The notes below the pieces were generated by a model. It saw only the letters and a list, made by a program, of their open reading frames with translations, was not told the DNA's origin and did no database searches. DNA of 64,000 nt, taken from positions 18,192,561-18,256,560 of the forward strand of contig OW028585.1 in the NCBI GenBank assembly GCA_932294295.1. The letters are read 5' to 3'. Positions 20,870 to 34,000 of the stretch are shown piece after piece (the stretch's first letter is position 1; the number at the start of each line of letters is the position of its first letter). The position numbers and the translations under genes were made by a program. Source of the stretch: Alitta virens. Taxonomy: Eukaryota > Annelida > Polychaeta > Phyllodocida > Nereididae.

Positions 20870-21440
20870 AACAACATCACTACTATTAGAGTACCTCAAT
20901 ATAAGACTACCTCACCATTGAGCCCACCTCACTATTGAGACACCTCACTATTAAGACCACTTCATTATTAAAACTCTATCACTACCATAAGAACACCTCG
21001 ATATAAGGCCACTTCACAATTAAGACCACCTCAATATAAGATCATCTCACAATTTAGACCACTTCACTACTATACAAACACCTCAATATAAGACCAACTC
21101 ACAATTAAGACTACCTCACTATTTAGACCACTTCATTATTAAAACTACATCACTATCAATACCTTAATACATGACCACCTCACTATTAAGACCACTTTAC
21201 CAGTGAGACCCTTCAATATTAAAACCACTTAAGTATCAAATTATAAGAACACCACAATATAAGACATAATGATAACTCATCATTAGAACCAATTCATGAT
21301 TTAGCCCACCTCAAGATTAAGACCACCTCATTTTTAAAACCACTTCATTATGAAGACCACCTGTTAAAACCACATCACTATTAAGCAGTTGTTAAGACTC
21401 ACTATTAAAAGCACCTCATTATTTAGCCACTAAATTTGAA
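20870..21440. repeat. 17-bp tandem array (cacctcactattaagac)
   Basis: Degenerate tandem units of 17 bp such as 'cacctcactattaagac', 'cacttcattattaaaac' and 'cacctcaatataagacc' run for about 570 bp inside the insertion. The units differ mainly at two or three positions. Confidence 0.85.
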
Positions 21441-21774
21441 AAAAAAACTTGACCATTGTATTTAAATTACTATTAATTCCATCATTAAGACCACTCGAAT
21501 TTGCATCAACTGGGCAGGTTTTACATCAGTTCAACTTTTCATAACAGCAAGAATTTGATAATTATAGTCAAATTTTTATTTCTACATACCTGACCATTCA
21601 AATTAAGATCCATGTGCAGGGAGTACTATTGCTTCTGATACACTCAATGCAGACAATACATATTCTGTTTAAAATCAACCACATGATGACAAACAACTAA
21701 CAACAATCAATTCTAAGAGAGATTAAGTTTCTGTTTAAATTAGTTTTCAGTTGTCTACTCTCATAGTATTAGTG

Positions 21775-21874
21775 AGTTATTGCCCTTGGTAGGCTGATTC
21801 AGGCTTATCACACTCGAGTGCTCACGCGCTCTCGTGTGGTAAATCCTGAATCAGCCTCCCGCGGGGCAATAACT
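21775..21874. repeat. 100-bp near-perfect palindrome
   Basis: The left arm 'agttattgccc..ggtaggctgattcagg..ttatcacactcgag' is inverted as 'ctcgtgtggtaaatcctgaatcagcctcccgcggggcaataact', with a loop of about 10 bases (tgctcacgcg). It could extrude as a hairpin of about 42 bp. It forms the right end of the insertion. Confidence 0.85.
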
Positions 21875-23119
21875 ATCACTTACAGTTGTAACAATGTACT
21901 GGTTAAATGTGTAGAAAACTGGAGGAAGGCCCTTGACAATAACTGCCATGTTGGCTGCATACTTATTGACTTATCTAAAGCTTTTGACAGCCTGCCTCAT
22001 GGCCTATTAATTGCAAAGTTACATGCATATGGTTTATCATGTGAAGCCTGTTCATTCATATTGGACTACTTAAAAAATAGAAAACAAATTGTAAAACTAG
22101 GTAACATTAAAAGTGAATGGTTAAATTTGAAAATTGATGTTCCCCAAGGTTCTCTCTTAGGTCCTCTCTTATTTAACATTTTCATAATGATTTTCTGTTT
22201 GAATTAAGTAGTTCTTGCAATGTTTCAATTATGCTGACGATAATACCTTACGTTATGCACACAGAGACCCAATGGTCATAAAGGACAAACTAGAAGTGGC
22301 TTCCACTCGAGCAATTTCATGGTTCAAAAATAATTTATTGAAAGCAAATGCATCTAAATTCCAAGCGATATGTCTGAGTAGAGAAAATGTTTCCATAGAT
22401 TTTGAGATTGACAATCAAAAAATACAGTCTGAATCTGTGTGTTAAGCTGTTAGGTATCAACATTGACAACAAACTAAATTTTGACTGCCATGTATCAATT
22501 ATCAGCAGAAAGGCAGCAAAACAAATTAATACACTCCAAAGATTACACAATGATTACACAAGTAAACTAAGAATATATGAATCATTTATCTATAAGACAA
22601 AACAAGAAACTTAAGAAACTAAATGAAAGAGCCATACGATTAGTTTGCAATGATTATGATAGCCGATACAACCACCTGCTAGAAAGAACATGCAAAAAAA
22701 CTATCACAAGTTCATTCTTCACTAGGCAGATTATGCCATATAAGATGAGAGATAATCTTAAGCTAGTGAAGCCTGTTTACAACACTATGCAATATGGTTT
22801 CAGATCTATTATATATCAAGGTGCTTTGATTTGGAATTCCTTACCTGTTGAACTAAAACAAGTAGATGATTTAGCTAAGTTCAAAGATTTATTAAGACAT
22901 TGTAATTCCTTAGAAAGGTGTAATTGTGGATCATGTATAATCTGTCAGCAAAATAATTTATGATCATTGAGTAGTTAAGTCATAATCTAATTCAAATCAT
23001 CTGTATATATATATTCTTTCATTGTTATTGTTATTTTTACCTGTCGGCTAAAAGCTTTGTAGCTTATGTTTTATTGTTTTGTCTTGCACCTCACACTATA
23101 AATAAAGTTTCTTTTTTTA

Positions 23120-26100
23120 TCTTTCACAGATGCATGTATTTATCAGGTAGGTAGTTGGGGTTCCCTGATTTGTTTAAATTTCTGTGCATTTTGAGCTGCT
23201 CACTCCATGCTATTCATCAAAATATGACTGACATTTATTTTGTATGGTATTGTAATACAATTTGATAATGCAACCCTCGGAATAATAAAAAAAGCACTGC
23301 ATTATTTTTTTCAAAACTGCTATTATGTAACTGTGATCTGAACCATAACATTCATATAGCATCTACTATGATGACACACTCTCATGACAAGATGCCAATT
23401 CCAATTCAGATTGCATCAAAGCACAATCAGTCCAAACAAGCAATTGCAATTCAGTTTGCAACATAGTGCATTCAGTCCCAATAGGCAATTGCAATTCATT
23501 TTTTGACAATGTTCAATTCTGGGACAAAGTTCAATTTGACACTTGAACTGCCAAATCAATTGACAGTTTTTCATATCAAGCCTACATACACTGAATATAT
23601 ACATAGTTGTTCTACAACTACGTTTGGTTGGTATGAAATTTGATTGATAATAGACACTCATTGTTTTGTTCCCTTTTATATAGCCCAGGTATATTATTTA
23701 TTATTATTTTGTTTCTACTCCCTTGATAGGGAAAAGTAATTAAAAATTGTATTACAGTAAATGCAAAATATATTATCATAAAAACAATGATTAAGTACTG
23801 TATACATTTAAAAATCACAGAGACTGAACAGTAAAAAGAAAATTAAAAAGCTTTTAACAATAAAATGACTAGTAAATGTTCATTGGAGTTTGGCTTTATA
23901 TAATTGTAACTTAAAATCAAATCTTGTAAAGAGTCAGTGACACCATCTCTGACATTGTTAAAAGTCTTTTGCTTGTATGGTCTCTGTAAAATAGTTTTTA
24001 TAGGTAATGCTCCTTGGCTCACAATTTGCTCTAGTATATCAGTGAAGAAAAGGTTTTGTTGTTATTTCATAAGTGGTGATCACCAAATCAACTCTCAGGT
24101 CTTTTGCCTAGGCACTTGAGAGAAATTTATCATTATCATTAAAACACAAGCTTCACAAGCCCCAATGAAATATGATATCTTACAATTAAAAAATTCAGGT
24201 GATCACAGCAATAAAGACCAGCTCCGTATTTTGAAAATTGTTAAAAAAACTTTTTTTTTTAATTTTAACAATATTATAAATAAACAAAGTAATGCAAACT
24301 ATAGAAATCCAGATTAATTGCAAAACTAAACAAATTATTTGAGGAACTAGATATTACTCTCCTTAAATTTGAAAATCAAATTATACACAAAATGGGAAAT
24401 CACAAACAGTCAAAATACTGAGAACTACAACATTATTAAAAGACAGTGCAAATCATATCATATCATAAAACTGCTAAACAGCTGAAGTTATAAAAAGCGA
24501 GAAAAAGATATTGAGAAAAATTTCCCTTTAAACAGACTTTTCTGACCTAATTATTTCTAAATGCTCTAATGGTATCCTCAACCTCAATCTGTGTTAGCCA
24601 CCTAGGCTATATAGCTACTCAATTGCATGCTGACTAAAAAAATTCAAATGTAGTAATACATCCCCTATGCAGCTGTTGGCAGGTGGGAGGGCAGGATAGT
24701 ACTTGCATGATGACATCAAAGGTGTCATATACCAGCATGCTGCCACAATATTTATTCAACTGGCATTTAGTAATTAACTGCCAAGCATTTTCAGATGTAA
24801 TTAAATTTTTTTATGAGTCTTAATATAAGAGGATTCAGTTTTATTTGAAATCAGTCACAATTTCAGTTTGTTCCTCAGTAATATCAGTTGCAGATCACCA
24901 TGCACAGTACTTGATTTTACCTAACCATAAAGGTGAGGGTTATTCAATGTGTTATTCACACATTAATGCCTTTCATTATTTATTTTTTATATGATAATAT
25001 AAAATAATTTAAAATGCATGTTAAGGACAAGAGCTACAATCAGTTAACAATAAAGAATTCTTAAAACTCTCTTAGCCAACAAATATGTTAGTTAACTCCA
25101 GATGATACGGGATATAACTAAACATATACTCCACTAAAAATATTTACTAATTTGTTTGATTTGTTTAACTGCTGTTATAAAGTACATATTGTACTCAGGA
25201 GGAAGTTAACTAACATTTTCGTTGGCTATATCCCACTAAGAACAATACCAAATCAGTCTTAGTGGAGTATAACACTAGTTATAATGAGTAACATCATATT
25301 TATAGCAAACATTGGACATGCAGCTCGTTTTATTTGTGTGATCGAATTTCACTTAACGTGACCAATAAAATGTATGTTTTACTATGTTATGCTACATGTG
25401 TTTATTGTGGGTAGTGAATTATGATGACCTGGTGAATGTTGGTATCAGCGATGTAGATTATAAATGTTAGATCCAGAGATCAAAGTTTACTGCTTAAAAT
25501 TAAATGTCAAAGTTTCAGTGTTGTGAGTTGGTCAACTGAGACTGTGACAAACTTGTTCCTTACACACATTAGCTGTTTGCACAGTTTATAGTGACAATTT
25601 GTAGGTGTTATGGAAAATAGACTGATTGTTCATAGAAGATATAGACACTGGCAAGATGTCAACTATGGTGCTGGAAAATCATATGGAAATTTGATGTCAT
25701 CTTCACACTTTGTACCCCAAAATATACATGTTGTTTTGTGAGTACTGTATCTGTATATATTTTTTTACTCTTGAATTTCTTCATTTAAATATTAATAATA
25801 TTCTGACATGTGTGAAAATATCTAATTAATAGCAATCCAAGTGAGCGTTGAAAATATACTTTGCTGTTTAATTGTCATGTTTCAAAGATTTTATGCACAA
25901 TCAGGAGTATTCAGTTTGCTCGAATTATCAACACAATAGCATGTTCCCTTAACTAATCTACAACTTAGATTATGATTTATACATCCAAAATAGTCATAAA
26001 TGGGCAACAGAAATGATCATAAGGAAAATATATGAAATTCCGCAAATGTTATGTTATGCCACATTAAGATGTTGGGTCTAATTTCATACAAAATAAACCT

Positions 26101-27001
26101 TTAAGGTTGTATTTACTTGTATTTAAATAAATAAAGTCTAAATACAAATGAATGCATATCTTAAAACACACCAATTTCATAAGTAAAAATATTTTTTGCA
26201 CACTGATTAGTTTTAGCTGGCAACTGAAGGAACCATGGATTATCAATCGCCACCCTTCCACAGTTAATGATAGTTGGGTTGCTGATTTGCATTAAATCAA
26301 TGGCATTTAAATTAGTCATGTATATATTTATTTATTACCAAACACTTTACGTCTGTCATGAAAGAAATATAGGTAACTATGCAACTAATGATTATGAAAT
26401 TGCTAATTATAAACAAAAACTGTTGACTGGGTTGAATAAGGCAATACTATGATCAAATATGTAATAATTGTATGCACATGACTTCTACATCTTGTTTTTG
26501 GCTGTCATTGCAAAGTATGGGATGCTAAGGAATATGAAGGAAGCAACAAAAATGTTTGCATTTTTTCCAGAATTTCCACTTTTATTTAAAAAGGTTATAT
26601 ATAAAAAAAAAAAAATGTAGCTTAAAAACTGAAATTACCATAATCTAGATATATCATTGGCAAATTATTGACTGATGTAAGGATCATAGAGTCATTGATA
26701 TGAGAGATTGAATGAGTACCAAATTTTCATATTTTCTTTTTTATATAAAATTATCTGTCATTATTTATTGGTCATGAAACACCACATAGGTATCTCTACA
26801 CTTTTTTAGACATATTCTTGTTTAGTTTTTATGCAAGTAGGTGCTTTAGTGTGTGAGTTTTGCTCTGGAAAGAAAAACTTTTTTTCACAGGTCACTTTTA
26901 CCACATATCTAAAGCTACAGACTCAGATGCTTTACTTATTTAAATAGGTACAAAAGAATCTTCAATCCCCGCCTTCAACCTTTTTTTTTTCTTTTCCTTT
27001 C
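23120..27001. repeat. unit 1 non-coding block upstream of zinc-finger gene A
   Basis: Conserved landmarks shared with other units in the same order: 'catgctattcatcaaaatatgactgac', a CAATTGCAATTCAGTTT-type short repeat (23,390-23,560), 'acagac.tttctga.ctaatta', 'ggacaagagctacaat' (25,027), 'gctggaaaatcatatggaaat' and 'cattggcaaattatt.actgat'. It ends in a long pyrimidine tract before the zinc-finger acceptor. The promoter and first, non-coding exon of the zinc-finger gene should lie here, but I cannot place them. Confidence 0.75.
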
Positions 27002-27031
27002 AGAAAATTTCATTAAATTTGAAGAGAGTCA

Positions 27032-28018
27032 ATGGATTCAAACATGAAACAGAAAGGCAGTGTGGATTTTGAGATGCAAGGTAGCTGTGAACAGGATAAG
27101 TGCGAAGTTGTGCAAGAAGATGACATCATAACACATGATAAAAGACGACATAATTGCAATATCTGTAAGAAAGGATTTCCAAAAAAATGTAATTTGAATG
27201 TACACATGATGATACACACTGGAGAAATGCCATACATGTGCAGTGTGTGTGGAAAAAAATTCAGAACATCAGGTGAGCGGAAATGTCACTTGGTGTTACA
27301 TACTGGAGAGAAACAGTTCATTTGCAAAGTCTGTGGGAAAGGATTTACACGGCAAACTACACTGACCGGACACATGAGGATACACAGTGGAGAGAGACCT
27401 TACACTTGCAATATCTGTGGGAAAGGATTTACATGGAAAGGTGTCCTGACCAAACACATGAAGATACACAGTGGAGAGAGACCTTACACTTGCAACGACT
27501 GCGGGATAGGATTTGCATGGCAATGTGAACTGACCACACACATGAGGATACACACTGAAGAGAAACCTTACACTTGCAATGTCTGTGGGAAAGGATTTAA
27601 CAGGCAAGATTACCTGACCAAGCATATGAGAATACACAGTGGAGAGAAACCTTACACTTGCAATGTATGTGCAAAAGGATTTGCTCAGCAAGGTACCCTG
27701 ACCAAACACATGAGGATACACAGTGGAGAGAAACCTTACACTTGCAATGTCTGTGGGAAAGGATTTACACAGCAAAATAACCTGACCACACACAGGCGGA
27801 TTCACAGTGGAGAGAGACCTTATCCTTGCAATGTCTGTGGGAAAGGATTTACAGTGAAATGGAATCTGACCTCACACATGAGGATACACAGTGAAGAGAA
27901 ACCATACACTTGCAATATCTGTGGAAACGGATTTACAGTGCAAAGTAGCATGACCAAACACATGAAGATACACAGAAAAAATGAACCCTATGCCCACAAA
28001 AATGATGGGAAAATTTAA
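27032..28018 (+). CDS. C2H2 zinc-finger protein A, 10 fingers (328 aa)
   Basis: Single coding exon. The acceptor (tttttcttttcctttcag, AG at 27002-27003) precedes 28 bp of 5' leader and the ATG, so the leader is spliced from an upstream exon. Residues 1-40 are polar and acidic without a KRAB, BTB or ZAD domain ([20 protein letters not shown]). Fingers 1 and 2 (CNICKKGF..., [11 protein letters not shown]...) are constant in all paralogues. Fingers 3-10 have 28-residue spacing with HSGE(R/K)PYT linkers and variable helices (e.g. [32 protein letters not shown]). All ten keep two Cys and two His. Probable sequence-specific DNA-binding nuclear protein. The C-terminal tail is KNEPYAHKNDGKI. Target is unknown. 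Confidence 0.92.
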   Translation: MDSNMKQKGSVDFEMQGSCEQDKCEVVQEDDIITHDKRRHNCNICKKGFPKKCNLNVHMMIHTGEMPYMCSVCGKKFRTSGERKCHLVLHTGEKQFICKVCGKGFTRQTTLTGHMRIHSGERPYTCNICGKGFTWKGVLTKHMKIHSGERPYTCNDCGIGFAWQCELTTHMRIHTEEKPYTCNVCGKGFNRQDYLTKHMRIHSGEKPYTCNVCAKGFAQQGTLTKHMRIHSGEKPYTCNVCGKGFTQQNNLTTHRRIHSGERPYPCNVCGKGFTVKWNLTSHMRIHSEEKPYTCNICGNGFTVQSSMTKHMKIHRKNEPYAHKNDGKI

Positions 28019-28080
28019 GATAACCTGCATGGACACTTGATGATACACCGCTGAGAGACCCTACATTCATTGAGGAAAGG

Positions 28081-28437
28081 ATGGATTCAATTTATGCCCA
28101 GGGCTGTCTGTGTGGCAAGCTAGAAAACCCACAGTGGCTTTATTTTTTGGCATGTGCATTGTGCATGAATGGTTGGGAAGGATTTACACGGCAAGATACC
28201 CTCACCAGACACACGAGGATACACAGTGGAGAGAGACCTTACACTTGCAATGACTGTGGGAAAGGATTCACATGGCAAAGTCACCTGAACACACACATGA
28301 GGATACACAGTGGAGAGAAACCTTACACTTGCAATATCTGTGGGAACAGATTTACAGTGCAAAGTAGCATGACCAAACACATGAAGATACACAGAAAATA
28401 TGAACCCTATGCCCACAAAAATGATGGGAAAATTTAA
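28081..28437 (+). pseudogene. zinc-finger A 3'-end duplicate 1
   Basis: The 3' UTR of gene A (ending 'gcatgtgcattgtgcatgaatggttg') runs straight into mid-finger sequence (GFTRQDTLTRHTRIH), then [17 protein letters not shown] and [17 protein letters not shown], and ends in the same tail and stop as gene A, 419 bp downstream of it. It has no acceptor or genuine start of its own. The open frame begins in former UTR, so this is a recombination by-product unless joined by readthrough splicing. Confidence 0.8.
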
Positions 28438-28488
28438 GATAACCTGCATGGACACTTGATGATACACCACTGAGAGACCGAACATTCA

Positions 28489-28991
<503 letters not shown>

Positions 28992-30300
28992 TTTAAGATA
29001 ACCGGCATGGACACATGATGATACACCGTGAGAGACCCTACATTCATCGAAGAAAGAATATGATTCAAATTTATGCCCAGGGCTGTCTCTGTCTGGCAAG
29101 CTAGAAAACCCACAGTGGCCTTATTTTTTGGCTTGTGCATTGTGCATGAATGGTTGCACGTGAGGTAATTTTAATTGCTGCAATGGCCCTATTCAGGAGA
29201 AAAGAATAATATCACTACAGAGCAAGTCAACCTAACCATTCACCACAAGAGTATGAATAAACCATGGAAACAGATGTTGCTGCGTCTATCCCAAAAAATT
29301 TGGTGTGTATCCAACAAAGCATATGGAGACCTCATCCAATCGAAAAAGTTTAGTTTCAGTGGATGTTGTTGTTCACTCTTCTGTAACATTTAAAAGAGCA
29401 TTGTATTGTCATAGATGTCTTGGTGTCATTCTCAATTACTTAAGAGCATGTTTAGATCATAGATGTAGGTCTATTAGTAAATAACTGATTTTTTAACTGT
29501 TTAAAAAAATACTGAAAACAGTTAGCGTAACCATACTGACTCCAATAAGCGTAACAATACTGACTGATTCTAGTATGTTTATATATATTTATCTCATAAT
29601 TGTACATGTTACAGATTAGCGTTTAAAACAGCTAAGTCTCAATAAAATAATTCCAAGAAATATGTGCTAATAGCACTAATTTACACAATGTTAATATATA
29701 TTTTATGCTGTAACAAGTCAGAAGCAAAAGTTCCACATTGTGATGTTACATAACAATAGCAAATGCTAGGAATACATAGCCTTTACAGCATTATGAATAA
29801 CTTGATGTCCACACTTACCTTATGTAACCTATACAATAAATACCAGTTTACAAGAATGCAGTTATGTTTGAATCATTTTATTTGAAACAAGGTGACAATA
29901 AACAGTATATTGTCAAACTAATTAACATCATGTTTTGCTAATTAACTAGACTTTTAACTGGTAACTTATTAATCAAGATTGTGCTGTTAACTGTTTTGTA
30001 TTGGTTTTTCTTTAAATCACACATGCTTACCATATTTGTATGAATTGGGTGTAAAATGGTGTGGACTCCAAGCATTATCATATAGTTTCTCCTCATTACA
30101 TCTAATATGGTAGGTAAAGTCAAATTGGTGAATAACTTTCAGCAATAACATGATCAGATAAAGCTTTTCTATTCTTTTGTATCATTACATCTGCCACTAA
30201 ACACAAGAGCAGTAGTGAGACAACTTATGCCACAAGTCCATTACCTTTCAGGCACAATTATGACTATAGTCGATGATCAATGTAATTATTTACAATATCT
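28992..30300. repeat. zinc-finger 3' flank and left part of unit 2
   Basis: 3' UTR-like sequence common to all zinc-finger loci ('aagataacc.gcatggacac', 'gctgcaatggccctattcagg') carries a candidate polyadenylation signal AATAAA at 29,256-29,261 ('gagtatgaataaaccatgg', shared with the other loci). From about 29,830 the segment repeats 16,380-16,860. Confidence 0.7.
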
Positions 30301-30309
30301 GACATGCTT

Positions 30310-30957
30310 AAGAGTCATTACGATTTTCAATTACTAAAATCTATTGAAGATATTTGTCTCATTAAACTTCTTGGAGTTACCTTGACCTGGGAAGGTTTTG
30401 GTTCCAAAAAAAGGCCAAGGTTAAAGTCACGTGGGTCACATGACTGCAGAGTGGTGCCCCCTCTTGGTTAGAGATTGAACATTTGGATGGGTATTGCTGC
30501 GAAAAGGAAAAGTCTTTCTCTTGCCAGAGTTTCTCCCAGACATATCCTTTTTCCTGCTCCAAAAGGAATTAAACCAAAAACAAGAAATAATTTCATAAAT
30601 GTTTAGTGAAGTCATCTAAATTCGAGGTCATCAACTGCACTCATTTGTGATAAAACACAGCAGGGAGTAGCCAACAGGAGGATGGTCCAAACAACTGTAG
30701 TAAAAAGAGGCAAATTTATGTAATTTTTACACATTCACCTTCAGTATTTTGCCACTGGAAACTACAGCAAAATCTCCAGCAACATTAAAAGAACTTCAAG
30801 ACAGCCATTTGGTAAAAAAGAATGACTTACCAGCATCGTTTCTCATCATGCGAAGGCAGGAGTTTACCATCTAGACCGATGAATCTTTGGGATTGAAAGA
30901 CCACGGACTGTCCCAATAACGTCTGTCATGATGGAGAGACCACAAGTTCAATAGCAC
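30310..30957 (-). pseudogene. cytochrome P450 remnant 2 (last two exons)
   Basis: Exon 30957-30831 matches the PERF-region exon of remnant 1 but is 127 rather than 128 bp: one base is missing in CCCAAA-GATTC, shifting the frame. The heme exon (5' end 30573) keeps the best motif of the array, [20 protein letters not shown], a full FxxGxRxCxG. Its splice acceptor has changed from AG to GG, however, and a TAA at 30470-30468 ends it shortly after. The downstream C-terminal sequence is still recognisable to about 30,310. Confidence 0.82.
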
Positions 30958-31099
30958 CTGTGGAATGATAAAAGAAGATATTAATGATGGCAATTCACTA
31001 AAGTCACATACACTCTTGTTAAAAAGTTTACAAACCCTTCAGTATTTCGCCACTGCATTCACAAAAGAGGCCTATTTCTCCAAAATAATGCCGATGGCA

Positions 31100-34000
31100 G
31101 TATAAAACTCTGTTATATCATTTCATCTTTATTCCTATAAGACATGAGTTGTGCTGTTAATTGTGTATTTACATAAGTCCTGAACATATGACATGAGTCA
31201 CGCTCAACCTAATTGTTTGTTACACCTAAATCCTAAAAGAAGAGATATGTTTTATTCAACGTTATTGTTTATATAGTTCTAAATGCAACATATCAATGGC
31301 ACTCTACTTAATTGCTCATTACACTTAAGTCCTGAATGTAGGATATTAGTGCACTCTACTTAGTTGTTCATTGTGTATTAGACTTAATGTTTGGTCATAG
31401 GCCTATTATATCACATAGAGCTTGGAGCAGCACAAATAAAGAGAAGTATTACTAATTATTCCAACCCCAAGTTTCTATAACCCATGAATTCTTTTTTAGT
31501 ACCAATTAACTTCAAGTCTCCTATCTTTCCATTATGATTGCAGAAAAGCTGCAGAAATGGAGAGTATAGCAAACTAAGAATCATTTTTAGTAAAAAATGA
31601 GTTTGTCTAGGCCCCCACGCAACATCTAGTCACCCTGCACCATGTCACATGACAAACTTAAATACCCATGATCCCTCAGTCTTCTTCAACTATTCACAAC
31701 ATTTAGAACAAAAATTATTCAGGTTCGTTTACAACCACTATTTAAAATCCACCGCCACCCCGACCTCCTACCATATATCATAATCCCAATAATTTTTATG
31801 GCCATTTCTTTTTGTACATGCTGCCACAAGTTTAATTCAAAATTACTAACAAACTTTGTATGTTTCTTAATTTTATATATATCCACAGGGGTTTTCAAAT
31901 ACCTTTTATGTATGATTTCGTGTAATACATGATCACTGTATTTCAATATCGCCTGAAGCCTATTTATGAAGGCATACCATGTAAATTTTAAACAAATAAA
32001 ACCCCTGTAATTTATAACACCAAAACTACTTTGTTCGTCGTTGCTTGGAGGCAAGGGACAAAGGTTGTTTTACAGAAGCTTATATTATCAGCTAAGTCGG
32101 GGTTTCCTAACTTGTTGTTAAATTTATGTGCATGTTGTGTTGCTCAATCCATGCTACTTATCAAAATATAACTTAAATTTATTTTGTTGGTATTGTGATA
32201 AAATTTAAAATACCCCTAGGAATAATAATGAGAGCACTGAATACATTTATTCAAAACAGCTATTTCGTAACTGTCATCTGAACCAAAAAATTCTTACAGC
32301 ATCTACTATGATGACACACTCTCATAACAAGATGCCAATTGTAATTCAGTTTGCATCATAGCGCAATCAGTCCCAATAGGCAATTGCAATTCAGTTTTGG
32401 AAAATGTTCAACTCTGTGGCAATGTTGACTTTGACACTTTAACTGGCAAATCAATTGACATTGGGTGGCAGGTTCTGCCATCTCAGTAACTCAGTAACTC
32501 ATTGTTTCCGTTTTTAATATCAAGCCTAATACATACCTTGAAAATACTTACACTAGAACACAAATTGGTAATCACAAACAACCAAAATACCTAAAACTGC
32601 AGCATTATTGAAATATAGTGTGAACTTTTACAGAAAATTGAAAATCAAATCATATCATAAAAATTAAAAAGGAAATAATTTCTAGAATTTTGAAGTTATA
32701 TAGAAGCGAGAAAAAGATATTGCGTAAAACTTCCCTTTAAACAGACATTTCTGATCTAATTATTACATTAAGAGAAATCTCTTAAATATATAGTTACTCA
32801 ATTGCAATCTGGCTAAACCTTTCCAAATATAGTACTGCATCCCCTATGCAGCTTTTGGCAGGTATGAGGGCTGGATTTGGCACCTGCATGATGACATCAA
32901 AGGTGACATGTACCACCACACTGCCACAATATTTATTCAACAAGCATTTTCAGATGTAATCAAATTGTTTGTTGGGTCTTAATATAAAAGGATTCAGTTT
33001 ATTTGAAATCAGTCACAATTTCAGTTTGTTGCTCAGTAACATCAGTTGCAGACCACCATGCACAGCACTTGATTCTACCTAACCATAAAAGGTGAGGAAA
33101 TATTCAATATGTTATTCACTCACACATTTAAGCCTTTTATTATTTATTTTGTATGTGATAATATGAAATAATGCAAAATGCATGTTATGGACAAGAGCTA
33201 CAATGAGTTGACAACAAAGAATTCTTAAAACTCTCTTAGCCAACAAATATGTTAGTTAACTCCAGACGATATGGGACATAACTAACATATACTCCATTAC
33301 AAATATTTTCCAATTTCTTTGATTGTTTTATTTTTGTTTAACTGCTATTATTAAGCAGTTAAAATACATATTGCACTCAGGAGGAAGTCAAACAACATTT
33401 TCGTTGGTTATATTTTGCTAAGGACAATACCAAATTAGTCTAAGTGGAGTATAACACTGATTATAATGAGCAACGTCATATTTATAGCAAACATTGGATA
33501 TGCAGCTTGTTTTATTAGTGTGATCGAATTTCACTTAATGTGACCAATAAAATGTATGTTATACTATGTTATGCTACATGTGTTTGTTGAATGATGGAGA
33601 CCTGGTGAATACCGATATTAGCGATGTAGATTATAAATGTTAGATCCAGGGATCCAAGCTTACTGTTTAAAATTAAATCTCAAAGTTTCAGTGATTGAAT
33701 GTCCCTGACAGGCATCAGCTGCTTGCACAGTTTATAGTGACAATTTGTAGGTGTTAAGCGAAATAGACTGATTGTTCAGAGAAGATATAGACACTAAACT
33801 GGCAAGATGTCAATTCTGGTGCTGGAAAATCATATGGAAATTTGATATCTAATGTCATCTTCACACTTTGTACCCCAAAATATACATTTTGTTTTGCGCT
33901 TACTATATCTGTATATATTCTTTTACTCTTGAATTTCTTCATTCAAAATGTTAATTATATTCTGACATGTGTGAAAATATCTAATTAATAGCAATCAAGT

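Larger units (their letters stand above)
20628..21877. mobile_element. 1.25-kb insertion splitting the LINE reverse transcriptase
   Basis: LINE coding reads AYRK up to 20,624 and resumes TYSCNNVL at 21,878. Removing 1,250 bp and one copy of 'act' (20625-20627 and 21878-21880) restores a continuous R-K-T-Y-S-C frame, which fits a 3-bp target duplication. The insert holds, left to right: a 'cagccaatcagaa' segment with a ctggtgat/atcaccag hairpin, a 17-bp tandem array, AT-rich sequence and a 100-bp palindrome at the right end. No coding sequence or conventional paired TIR was found. Confidence 0.7.
19040..22963 (+). pseudogene. LINE ORF2: endonuclease and reverse transcriptase, broken
   Basis: Endonuclease pieces: SHLNVNSLSRK (about 19,056), ETKLDDSYP (19,148), GDLNVN (19,422) and the final SDFHN (about 19,611). 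The linker begins FKNFSENDYLNDL (19,645). RT pieces: NKASGFDNIPPKLLK (about 20,330), NYRPLSVLTSTSKLFEAV, then after the 1.25-kb insertion GCILIDLSKAFDSLPHGLL (about 21,956), VPQGSLLGPLLFNIF and NYADDNTL (catalytic DD, about 22,233). The tail ends CNCGSCIICQQ before the stop at 22,963. Stops and frame changes occur near 19,330, 19,640, 20,125, 20,310, 22,205, 22,443 and 22,560. The catalytic Asp residues remain, but the reading frame does not. Confidence 0.88.
17585..23115 (+). mobile_element. CR1/L2-like LINE, 5'-truncated and interrupted
   Basis: Contains an esterase-like ORF1 end, two CCHC knuckles, an AP endonuclease, a linker and a reverse transcriptase in that order, ending with AATAAA at 23101. 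Both flanks are array-unit sequence. The left junction falls inside 'cttcaaaataatgcg', which continues differently at 42,345 and 59,838; to the right, unit sequence resumes by about 23,120 ('tttcacag..gc...tatcag.taggtagttgg', cf. 60,360). The LINE therefore landed in, or replaced, the satellite part of unit 1. Frameshifts and stops make it inactive. Confidence 0.85.

Noticed and set aside
27283..27528. Plus-strand alternative-frame ORFs inside finger arrays (also 35,563; 39,980; 45,620)
   Set aside because: They repeat a [13 protein letters not shown] peptide with the finger period, a frame-shifted reading of the same DNA.
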